DNA of 64,000 nucleotides from Strigamia acuminata (lineage: Eukaryota > Arthropoda > Chilopoda > Geophilomorpha > Linotaeniidae): assembly GCA_949358305.1 (NCBI GenBank), contig OX442316.1, positions 17,422,001 through 17,486,000 of the forward strand, read 5' to 3'. The position numbers and the translations under genes were made by a program. Positions within the stretch are counted from its first letter, which is position 1. Each line of letters starts with the position of its first letter. Shown here piece by piece: positions 27,101-39,100 of this stretch. The notes beneath the pieces are model-generated. The model had not been told where the DNA came from. It saw only the letters and a program-made list of their open reading frames with translations, and searched no databases.

Positions 27101-30100
27101 TTTAGGTTCTTTTCTGCCCACTACTCCACCTTCGTTAAGTTGGTCCCCCAAGTATACAGGTTGTTTCGTTTTGGACGCCACAGCCAATTTCCAGAATAAG
27201 TACAGTACAGCCCCCGGACAAAAGTCCTGCAACAGAGCAATTTTTTCACTTACTTCAAACTTTGATGGCATCTAGCATAAAAACCATGACAGCTAGAGCA
27301 ATTAAACTTTAAAAATTGAAAAGCCCTATCTTTTTAGACTGGAATCACTTTATAACATCAGCTGAAAACATCTTTATTCAGTACGAAAAAAACAAAAATA
27401 AAAAATACACCAGAGACAAAAGTCCTGCAACACAACAAAATTGGTACAAAAGTCCTGCAACTTCTGCTAAAACTCTCTTTCCCCTCAATATATGGGATTG
27501 GCATAAACCATACACGTGATATACTGTATAATAATTTGCATATTTGCAAGTGATTGCCTATCATTCACTAATTTTGTAAGCAATAAGCTTTTTAAGCAAT
27601 GGCTGCAAAATGCACACCTATTGAGTTCGGAGTGAGAAAATTAATAATTAAAAAGCATTCCGAAGGCATTTCCAATGCACAAATTGCAAGTCAAATAGGA
27701 ATTCATCGTTCGACTTTGGGCAGAATTATCAAGACTCATGAAGAAACCGGAAAATGCAATGCGAGATTAAGGTCAGGTCGTCCACGCCATACAAAAAGAC
27801 AGAAGACAACATCCTCAGAAGTCTTGTGAAGAAATCCAGGAAAGATTCTGCCAGAAAAATAACAGCTAAATGGATTGATATAATAAAAAAACCTGTATCT
27901 GAAAAATTAACAAGGCGCCGACTCCAGGAAATGGGATATGGATTTCGAGTTGCAAAGAAGAAGCCACTTCTCACACGTGCAATGCAAAAAAAACGAGTTT
28001 TATGGTGTCAGAAACATAAAGATTGGACTGTTTAACAGTGGAGACAAGTTATCTTCAGCGATGAGTCGCGATTTTGTTTGTTTAAAGATGGGAAAACTAC
28101 AGTTTTAAGAAAAAAGGGAGAAGAATTCCATCCCCATTGCATTTCAAAGACTGTCAAATTTGCACCTGGGATAATGGTTTATGGAACCATGACAGTAAAC
28201 GGACTTGGAAGCTTAGAAACTGTGAAACAAAGCATTAATGCAGAGGTTTACATCAATGTTTTGGATAATTGCCTCATTCCAACCGCCAAACACTATTTTC
28301 CGGATGGCAGTTACATCTACCAACAAGATGGTGCGCCTGCTCATAGGGTGAAAGTATGGGAATTGATGTGTTGGACTGGCCAGGAAACTCACCGGACCTT
28401 AATAGTATCCATCCCTAGAAGGATTACAGCAGTTTTGAAAGCTAGAGGTGGAGCCACGAAGTACTGAGAAGAAAGTTGCAGGACTTTTGTACCAATTTTG
28501 TTGTGTTGCAGGACTTTTGTCTCTGGTGTATTTTTTATTTTTATTTTTTTCGTACTGAATAAAGATGTTTTCAGCTGATGTTATAAAGTGATTCTAGTCT
28601 AAAAAGATAGGGCTTTTCAATTTTTAAAGTTTAATTGCTTTAGCTGTCATGGTTTTTATGCTAGATGCCATCAAAGTTTGAAGTAAGTGAAAAAATTGCT
28701 CTGTTGCAGGACTTTTGTCCGGGGGTTGTACAGAGTGTATGCTTTTTTAAAAAACCAAGCAGACTAGCCTACAGCAAAGTAAGGATGAAGAATCCAATGG
28801 TGTAATCAAATTTTATGCCAGACATGCAACAATGAACTTTTCATTCACTAACTAGTTAACTGGTTGAGATAGAGCAAAATTTCCAATTACAAAGTTGTAG
28901 AGCACCATCAAATTAGTACAATCCAACTTATCAAAAGTTAACAATTTATCGAATGAAAAGTGCATTTTTGCAAGTCTGGCATAAAATTTGATTACACCAT
29001 TGGATTCGTCATCCCTACTTTGCTATAGGCTAGTCTGCTTGGTTTTTTAAAAAAGCATATACTTATTCTGGAAATTGACTGTGGCGTCTTAAACAAAACA
29101 CCCTGTGTGTTCAAACAAAAAAAAAATTATTGTACTAGATAGCCCTTTCAATGAACAAAATGGAACTGGAATGTTTTGATTGGACTCACTTACAGTTCGC
29201 GCATGTTATCTTGATGCTAAATTCGTACTGCGCATCCCATTCTGCGCAGCCGATTTTCTAATTCCAGTTGTTATTTAGCAGTATTATAAGCCTAATATTA
29301 GGCCTAATAATGCTAAAATAAGGTAAATAACCAAAAATATTTTGATACTATGCTGTAAATTACTTTTAATTATGAGTTTATTGTCGTTTATTTGCTTTAT
29401 TTTAGCATTATTAGGCCTAATATTAGGCTTAATACTGCTAAATAACAACTGGAATTAGAAAATCGGCTGCGCTGAATGGGATGCGCAGTACGAGTTAACT
29501 TCAAGATACAGTGCACGAACTGTAGTTTCTATCACATTTTCGACTTTTATCTTGGGGGACCAACTTGATGCCAGCTCCCCAAATCAATGGACCAGCAGAA
29601 TTTATCATTGGACCTTGTGCAGAATCCGATGGACATCATTGGACATCTATTTATTTCAATTGGACTCGCTTAGATTTTTAAATACGGCTGATTGAAAATT
29701 CAGTTCCAGCCCCCAAATCAATGGGCCAGCAAAATTTGGGGATCATTTGGGGTCGTTTGCGGATCGTTTGGAGATCGTTTGGGAGTCGTTTGAAGGTCAT
29801 TTGAGGGTCGTTAAAAGGTCATTTGGGGGTCATTTGGAGGTTGTTTGGGGGTCGTTTGGAGGTCGTTTGGGGGTCATTTGGAGGTCGTCCGAAGGTCATC
29901 TGGGAATCGTTTAGATTTCATTTGGGGTCATTTGGAGGTCGTTTGGAGGTCATTTAGGGGTCGTTTGAAGGTCATTTGAGGGTTGTTTGGAGGTCATTTG
30001 GGGGTCATTTGGAGGTTGTTTGGGGGTCGTTTGGAGGTCGTTTGGGGGTCATTTGGAGGTCGTTTGAGGGTCATTTTGAGGTCGTCCGAAGGTCATCTGG

Positions 30101-33100
30101 GGATTGTTTAGATTTCATTTGGAGATCGTTTGGAGGTCATTTAGGGGTCGTTTGAAGGTCATTTGAGGGTCGTTTGGAGGTCATTTAGGGGTCATTTGGA
30201 GGTCATTTAGAGGTCATTTAGGGGTCATTTGGAGGTTGTTTAGGGGTTGTTTGGAGGTCATTTGGAGGTCGTTTAGGGATAATTTGGAGGTCGTCCGAAG
30301 GTCATTTGGGGATCGTTTAGATTTCATTTGGGGTCATTTGGAGGTCGTTTGGAGGTCATTTAGGGTTTGTTAGGAGGTCGTCTGAAGGTCATCTGGGGTT
30401 CAATAAAATTTTATTTGGGGTCGTTTGGAGATCATTTAGGGGTCATTTGGAGGTCATTTAGGGGTTGTTTGGAGGTCATTTAGGGGTCGTTTGGAGGTCG
30501 TCTGAGGGTCATCTGGGGATTGTTTAGATTTCGTTTGGAGGTCATTTAGGGGTCGTTTGGAGGTCGTTTGGAGATCGTTTGGGGGTCGTTTGGAGGTCAT
30601 TTAGGGATCGTTTGGAGGTTGTCTGAAGGTCATCTGGGGATCGTTTAGATTTCGCTTGGAGGTCGTTTGGGGGTCTTTTGGAGGTCGTCTGAAGGTCATC
30701 TGGGGTCGTTTGGAGGTCATTTAGGGGTCATTTGGAGGTCACTTACAGGTGATTTGGAGGTCACTTAGGGGTTGTTTGGAGGTCGTTTGGGGATTGTTTG
30801 GGAATCGTTTGCCGGTTGTTTGGAGGTCATTTTTTGTCAATTTTGTTCTTCTTTGATCTTTTTTGAATTTTCGACCCTCAACTGATCATTTAGTCAATTT
30901 TCGGTCCTCAACTGATCATTTTAGGCAATTTTCGGCCCTCAACTGATCATTTAAGGCAATTTTCGGCCCTCAATTGATCTTTTTAGGCAATTTTCAACCC
31001 TCAACTGATTATTTTAGGCCATTTTCTGCCGATAACTCTTCTTTTTAGCCTTTTTCAGTCTTTTACTCTTTTATCGACTCAATTTCTCCACAGATTTCTA
31101 TTGATTTTACGTTTAAAAAAGTTAGATTTATTACCAACAATTCAACATCTCAGGTTCCAGTTGAGAGAAAATGGCTGCCGATTGACAACATGACAAGAAT
31201 TCATTACTTTTAGCCGCTAAAGACATTCAATGATCGACGGGAGAAGTTCCCTCCAGTTTCGCGTGGTAAGGAAAGCTTAGTAGTGACAGTGGCAATAGTG
31301 GAAATGGAAACGTTAAGAAATAAAAGGAAGAAAAAAAATAAAGAGACGAATAAGAAATGTGCAAAAAGATTAAGAAAAGAATGGAAACCAAAGAGGATTC
31401 TCACTGCCAGCTACGACTAATTCTTTAAAAAGAAAATGAGAAATGGACTAAGCATAGACAGGTCTAATCTCCTACCACCACATGCGCATCGCAATCCTTC
31501 TTTTCATGCGCGTTAAACTGCGAAAATAGGCTTAAAAAGGAGAGAAGGAAAGAAGAAAAAGGAAAAAAATGTGCAAAATAAAAAAATAGAAAAAGAAAAA
31601 AACTTTAAAGTTTTTAACTTCTAAATATTTGAGAATGTGTAAGTTCATTAAGTGAAAAATTTGCATGATTATTGATTTTTAAGTGATTATCATGTTAATC
31701 ATGGATTTGGAATAAATTATTCTATGTTTGTGTGAGTTTAAGCGGTTCATTTTTCTTAAATTATGCATGCTTACAATACGCACATGCGCAGAAACCGTGT
31801 CTATGCATATTTGGGTCATAGACTAAATATCAAATTTTGATAACGTTTTACTATCAAATTGAGTATCAAAACCTCAATCTAACCGCAGACCTAAATACAA
31901 CTGGACTGCACACTGCAAATGGCGTCCAGCATTGTTGGGATGAAATCATGTCACAAATGCTCTCCAACGTCTTGTTTCGCGTCTAACTCCACACATTTCA
32001 ATCCTCTTATTCATTTTTCTCTCGTTTTTTCCTCATTTTATATTTTTTTTAAAATGTTTTTTATTCTTAGTTATATTTAAATACCGTACCGCCCCGTTTA
32101 AACGCCCGGGCGTTTATTTTTTTCAGACGGCGCCTATTTGAAACCAGGCGTTTAAATAAACCAAGCACTTAACCAAAAAAAATGCATAAATTACTGTTGT
32201 AACTAATTCAAATTTTAATTTGAAACTAAAACCATTATACAGAGTTTGAAATGCCATTTTTAGATATGGAAAATTATCTCACTCAGATGCTTTCCTTGTG
32301 AGCCAGAGAGACCTGAAGAATTTTATATGCTTATTTCTTAGCCACCGTTTTGACTAGGGTAGTCATGTTGGGGAACCAATAGAGAGTTTGCGAGATGCAT
32401 TTTTCCCTTACAGTTAAAGACTATACAGTATAAAAATAGTGTAAGGAAAAAATGATAAATTAAGTTTTTGCGGGCTGCACTTTTCCCTTATCACTAAACT
32501 ATTTCAGCCAACTACAAATTACTAACTGTCAGTTAGTAATTTTGGGCCTAAAAATTCAATTTGGGGGCATAAATGTGCAAATTTCTGCATAAAATTCCAT
32601 TATTATGCCTATAAAGTATGGTTTTGGGCCTAAAATTCAATTTTGGGCCTCACTTATCATTCAATCTACGTACCTATGACTGATGTGTTTGATCGGGACA
32701 ACAAAATAATCGCCATTTGCAATGGGCGGAGCTGACAATATAGTGTTCTCAATTCTCAATTCGCCAAACCTCTAATTAATCATTTTAACCCTCGCTTTAA
32801 ACATCACAGCAGAAACCGTATTACCCTGCTTTAAACCGCATGCTGGGGTAAGCCTAACTCGCCATTTTGTCTCTCTACCTTGATTTGGATGTCACGAGTA
32901 TCTACCGGACGAACATTTCCACATTGTGATTCCCGCATTTGACACCGCAAGGCGCTGCACCTAGTTCCAATAAAAGCCACAGTCGATAGCAACGGCGCTA
33001 AAACACCCAAATCAAATAACAATAAAATAAAAAACGCAGTTAAAAAAAATAAAACAAAAAACTAATGATAAAATGTGCCACAATTCCAAGAGTTTATATT

Positions 33101-36100
33101 ACGAACAAAGTCGATTTTTCCACTTCACCGTTTCCACGTGCGCCTCGAAACGAGATGTTTAAGACCGATTAAACTGCAGCGCGATAAAAGTACATCACAC
33201 GGCGGCCATGTTAAGCTCTCCGGTTGTTAGATATAATTACAATGGGCACACCATGTGGCACCACCATCAACCGGAGATGAGCTTAAACAGAAACATGCTA
33301 CACCGTTTCCTGCACATCATAATCGTCTCAGCCTCTTCACGCGACGGAAATAAAAAAATAATTGAAAAAGAAAAAAATGGAGAGAGCGAAAGAGAGAGAA
33401 TTAGAAAAGTTGGGCAGTAAATGTGAAATACACCTTGTAAACAAATTTCACAAAATGGAGTCGTGCTTCTAGACTGCCATTAACAATTAAGTAGTCCTCA
33501 CACCCTCCACAATGGCTACAAATGCCCGTTGGTGGCCCCCCAATCTCCCCACCGCTTTTTTTCCCTTTTCGGTTAATGTGAAACCAATGCATTTGCACGC
33601 AACATTAAACTCGCCCAAGTACCAGAATGAGGAAAGTAAAGAAGGAGCGTCGATACTGGCGCTTGTTTATTTCTTACTTTCTATCGAAATTTATATCGGT
33701 GGGAATTTCCAGAATTTTGGGAATTTAAAAATGAATTGAAGAGAATAATTTCTCATCGGAATAACATGGGGAAGTACTTGTTCGGAGTCCACAATAAAAT
33801 CCTCTGTCCAGTAAAAAAATCTCTACTTCTTCTTTCCAAAACCTGGTTAACACTTGCGGATACGCTGCGGAATTGTCCTTAGTAAGCAGATTGCAGATTG
33901 AAATTAAAATAATTTCAATAAGAGGTTTTATTAAATGAGCGATTAGTTGATTACTTTGATTACTTTGATTAGTCGATTACTTGATGTGTCATGTGACTGG
34001 ATTCAACCATAATCATTTCATCATATAAGCAACTAAGCAACTAATCAAGTAATCACCCCAAACCATGATTTTCTGCTGACTTGGGCCGATTATAAGTGCT
34101 CTCTCAACTGAAACCAACATGGCGGCACCAGACCCGCTTCAACTACACAAGGTCATTATATAACAAAGTCTGCTCACTTTAGGTTAAACTGAACACATGA
34201 AACGAGTTAGGTAGTTGCAATTATTATTTGTAGGAACTTTTTTTAAACAATTGCAACGTATTTAGGTTACAATTTAAACAATTCCGCCCATCGGAGCAAT
34301 AATCACATAATCAGATTTTTGTTGGGTCCTCAATAATTGAGTGATTGCGATTATTGCAATAATCAACTAATCACAATAATCGCTCATTTAATGAAACCCC
34401 TTACTGTAACAGCAACAAATCGATCTATTTTGTGCGCTTCTTTAAATTGACCACCTATCGTCTTCTGTGTGAGAACAAAGACTTGTGAAGATAAAGCAAG
34501 TAATAAATTTATTTCCTTCCTGAATGATATTAAGAACAGTTGGGCAGAGTACGAGTGCAAAGTACTAAAACTCGATATTCAATAAATTAAACAATGAGTC
34601 GACATTGATTGATATTAAGAGCGACATAATACATTAAAACTACACAAGCAATAAAAGTGGAATTAGAGTTACACGATGCACTGTGCTTCATCTAAAATGC
34701 CAGTTTTTACAGATTTTGTAGTTGATTTCTACACTGAAATTTTCATTTCCTTTTATTTCTGCGAGAAGTTGGATTTTATTTGTCGGTGAAGCGCAGCAAA
34801 GCTCCAGGGGCAGTCATGAAGCATGTTGAACATTGTTTTAAAAAACTGTCTTGGTTTCCTTGTTTAATATAAGAAATAATATACAGACAAAAGAGAGAAA
34901 GAAGAAAGATTTCTCTCTATTCAGCAGTGGTCACCTTTAGCCAGTTGAAGTTCTAGTGCCTCGAGTTTCAATTTAAAATCTGGACTTCTTATTGGTTTAG
35001 TGCCAATTGTATCTTCATTTCTGTGTCTAAGGGCTTTTCTCCCTTTCTCTCATATTTCCTGAATCAAAATTAAAAGTTTCTTTTCCCCAGTCATTTTATC
35101 CTAATTTTCTCACAAGAAAATACAAATTTGATTGAATTTAAAAGAAACAATCCTGACATGACCAAAAATAAAATCCCAAGCTAAAGAATCATTTAATTTT
35201 GCCATTTTATCTCACCTTTTTGTGAGTTCTACCCAGCATGTTCAGTAATTGGGTTAGAGGTGGAAGTGCCTATCTCATCAACAGACTAGACAGAAGAAAG
35301 TGCATATTGGGTGTGTGCCTAAAATGTCTTGGGATTATGGTGAAAGTGCTTCGACTCTCCTGTGCCCAACTGTTCATGGATGAAAGAATACCCTTGTGCC
35401 CATGCTTTCACCTCCCACCAACAGTGTGGTCCAGCCAACAAACCAAGCTAGTCCATGCTGTCCAAGTGAACCGTGACTACAATGAGTTTTAGGCCAAAAT
35501 TGTAATATCTAGGGGTTATCGTCAAGATGCTCCAACCCTTCTGCGCCCAACTATCCACGGTTGAAAGAATTCCCTTCGCTCCATACTTTCATCTCCCATC
35601 GAGCCAGACTAGTCCATCCAACAGCATCCACCAATGTCCCAACTAGCCCCTTGTTGCTTCACTGCCTTGCACTGAAAGTTTCCACTGCTTTGCTCAGATT
35701 CACGACTTTGTATCTGTGAGGAAAACAAATTACAGAATGCCGTGTTATTTTCTGTTAATAGAAACCTTCTTAGCAAATGCTTTTGCAATGCAGTAAGTCT
35801 AAGTCCCTTAAGAACTAACTAGTTCCGTTCCGAGAAAGCATTTGCAAATCGAATTGCTTGTAGGTCCAGCAAAGGTGTACAAGATGGATAAATTGTTAAT
35901 CCTTTTTTTTCGGACTGATGCGGAACGGAAACTCAAACAAACAAAGCAATACAACATACACAGCCTTGCCGTCTATTGACTGCACAAACCAATACTCACA
36001 GCAAATACAAAGAACAACGACGCCACTCACAACTCAAACAACGTCATCTAAATAGTGGAGATTGTTTAAAACAGGTCAGCCATTATTGAAAGTTGATTTA

Positions 36101-39100
36101 CAAGTGTTTCTTTTGCATAAATTACATAAGGGGCGCTGGGGGTACAGCGCCGATACAAAACAATAGTTTGAATGCATTCGGCAATGCCGTGAAGCGAACA
36201 CAGTAGTGTCCCTTTGCAACTTTTTGACGTAGAACTACGTCTAAGCAAACAATCCAACACCATCCATGTAGCCGGAAGTAACAAATTCTGAAACTAGTTC
36301 TAGAACTATATCCAATTCCAAGTTTCATTAAAACCATCTGATTGGCCAGACGCAACATCAATTGTTTCACACGTGCCCTACAGTGTGAACAGACTCTGCG
36401 TTGCGTTTGACTAATAATTTTTCCTTGCGTTGCTTTGCGACGTCCCTAGTGTAAACACAAGTGTGAACCTAGGTTAATAGTGTTAGAATATCACCTTTGA
36501 CAACAATAAAATAGTTCTTTCACGTGCAAAAGACCAATCTCATGTTTTTATCCTATCCAAGTCAAACACGAATCTTATCTCCAGAGACTGCAGACACATA
36601 AAAGTAGTGATAAATGTTTGTTTGCTGCACAACCCCTGCACTAATCTCGTGTCGAGTTGTGAATACCAAAACAAATTTCTCGCGGCCACCTTAAAGGAAC
36701 CAAGAAAGAATAGCCAGTCCACTAATCCCAATTTCATTAAAAGCAAACAAACATTTACATTGGCAACCAATTCCACGCTCCTTGGCAACACCGTAAGCCT
36801 CTAATCCCTAAATCTGATGCAATTGATTTCCTCCCTCGCCAGCATCCTCCACCTAAAACGTCCTCTGGATTTACATGACAAATGACACCGACCACAAAAA
36901 TAACAAACCAAAAAAATAAAAACTCCTCCAATAAAACTATTTATTTTATTTTAAATTTCCTAAATTATCGTTTTAACGAGTGATAAACCGTCCCCGCCTC
37001 ATTAAACGCGATAAATTATACATGAAAATGCAATACACGTTGCACAATTCATAAACAAGTTGGCGGAGACACTTCATTTGGGCTGAACGCACTCGTTACG
37101 CACAAACAAGAATGATTTATTACTTTACTTTAACCTAATTTCACGCAAATGATGCTTTTGTAGCACAGGCATTGTTCGAATCGTGCTTCCAAACCATGTC
37201 AACAAACTAGTGGCACTTGTTTGAGCAATTGTTATCGCTTTCCATCAGCTCTTAGGGACAATGCCGCCCGTCTGTGTCAGCAGATGGGACCGCAATTATA
37301 TTGTTATCTGTTTCCCAGTTGGTTGCGAGCAAAACGCGTGTCAAAAGAATCTGATTAAAAAAAATTGATTTTGTTTGACAATTGCGGCGAAATAGCATTA
37401 ATGCTATTGACAATCTGCTTTGTACTCCGCACGTGCAATTAATTTCGGCTTCACTGCATCATTTAAACCACTTAGAGTGATTGATTAAACAAAAGTGTAC
37501 ACACAAAACTAGTTTCGACTATTTATCCGCGCAAACTTAATCCTCGTTCATAAAATAAACGCAAAGCAGCGATAAAGCATTGCAGTAAAGCCCAACATTT
37601 TTCTCGATCCACGCAGCAAAGCCCAACATCTTCCCAACTTGATTCTTATGATGTTTTAGCCATCCAACTTCGCGCCAATAATTTATTCAGAAAAGAAAAC
37701 TAAGCCCCGGTGAAATAGAAAACACTAATATTTTCCCTCAAAGTTACTGCCTTTAAAACATTCGCCGAATTTCATTTTCTAGCGGCAGATCCTTGCTTGC
37801 CCGTGTTTTTAAGATGCACGGCACATGCTACGTGTCAACACTGCGCTTCATAAAGTGTCTTGGGAATATCTCAACGCCTTTAAAAAAAAAAATAAAAAAA
37901 ATTTCTCAATCCGTTCGAAATTTAAATTTTTTTTTACTATAACTTATTTAAATAAATCGATTTTATGTTTTTTTATTAGATCGTGGGTGTGCCATTAAAA
38001 ATTAAGATTTTACGATGGTGGGATCTTGTAATTTGCGACAAGAGCGTCATTTTTATGGGAGAATGGAACCCATTCTGCGAAACGACTTGATTTGCATTGA
38101 AAATGTGTTAAAGCGATTGTACGTTTCCACGTGACAAAGGACCTATCTAATTACTACGACTCAGATTTCTGCTGATGGAGAATGAGAAAACCTTCGAACA
38201 CATACTTCATCTCGGTGAATGGAGTCATTGAAAAACCAGACATGGTTTCCTAATTTGATAATTTGCTATTTCGAGCAGGTTTTAAATTAAGTGCGAACAT
38301 CTCGACCAATAAATAAATAAATGAAGTAAAAGCTTTTTTGTTCGGGCAAGAGTAAAGATGAGAAAATTGGGTTTTGAGAAAAAGGGGAATGGAAGATGAT
38401 GTGTGGCTTTGACAAATACGAAGCGTAAATATGTAATTCACACTGTGTTCACGCTACATTTTCAGTAGGAAGTAATGCAAGAACAAGAACTGATGTGTAA
38501 TGGAGCGAATTCAATGATGAGCGGCCATTACGAAGATGTGTAAATCTCTGATGTTTAATATTCAAAACAAGCAGGTGGCGCCGCAGATGCAGCGTCACAA
38601 AAAGTGATACAGGTGTATTACAGGTGTATTACAGGTGTAAGCAACGTAAAAAGGCAAATTTGCAAAATGGAGCAAGAACAAAATGCATTGTTCAACTCAA
38701 AGTTAGAATGCTTTACTCCGTATTCTCTCTCAACATAATTGGTTACCGTTCACAACCAATTGGCAACACATGTGTCAACCCTCTTCTGGTTCTCTAGTGA
38801 CCATCTCCCTTTACAGAGAGAGAAGTAAACAATAGTGCAGTCACACGATCAATTCACGTCACGTGATAATAATAAAAGTAATAATTCCACAGGAAATGGA
38901 ATAGAAATTGTCTTTGGCTGTCTGCAATCCCATAATGCCAGAGTTGGGGGACAGTCTTGAGTCTTCAAAAGTCATTTCCCTTCTCCTTAAATCACTTAAA
39001 GAGGTCACTCAGAGAAATGAATTCTCGATCGAACACACTAAAAACTGAACTGAACTAAAAGGATGGCTACCTACAACATGTGGTAACAATAGCCAATAGC

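Larger units (their letters stand above)
27155..29107. mobile_element. Inverted-repeat MITE interrupted by the Tc1 element
   Basis: The left end TACAGGTTGTTTCGTTTTGG followed by ACGCCACAG mirrors the right end (29080-29107, ...GGCGTCTTAAACAAAACACC then CTGTG). After the Tc1 insertion the left arm continues from 28731 (TATGCTTTTTTAAAAAACCA and onward to 28830), and its mirror image runs 28975-29060. The two arms pair almost fully. The short interior (28850-28945) resembles part of the repeat at 17.2 kb. Without the Tc1 it would be about 430 bp. Confidence 0.8.

Noticed and set aside
36066-36370. Two overlapping minus-strand frames of 72 and 82 codons
   Set aside because: Cys/Leu-rich without domain motifs and lying among repeat-like sequence; considered chance.
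37160-37200. GTTCGAATC resembling a tRNA B box
   Set aside because: No A box, acceptor stem or anticodon arm could be paired around it; no tRNA was accepted anywhere in the window.
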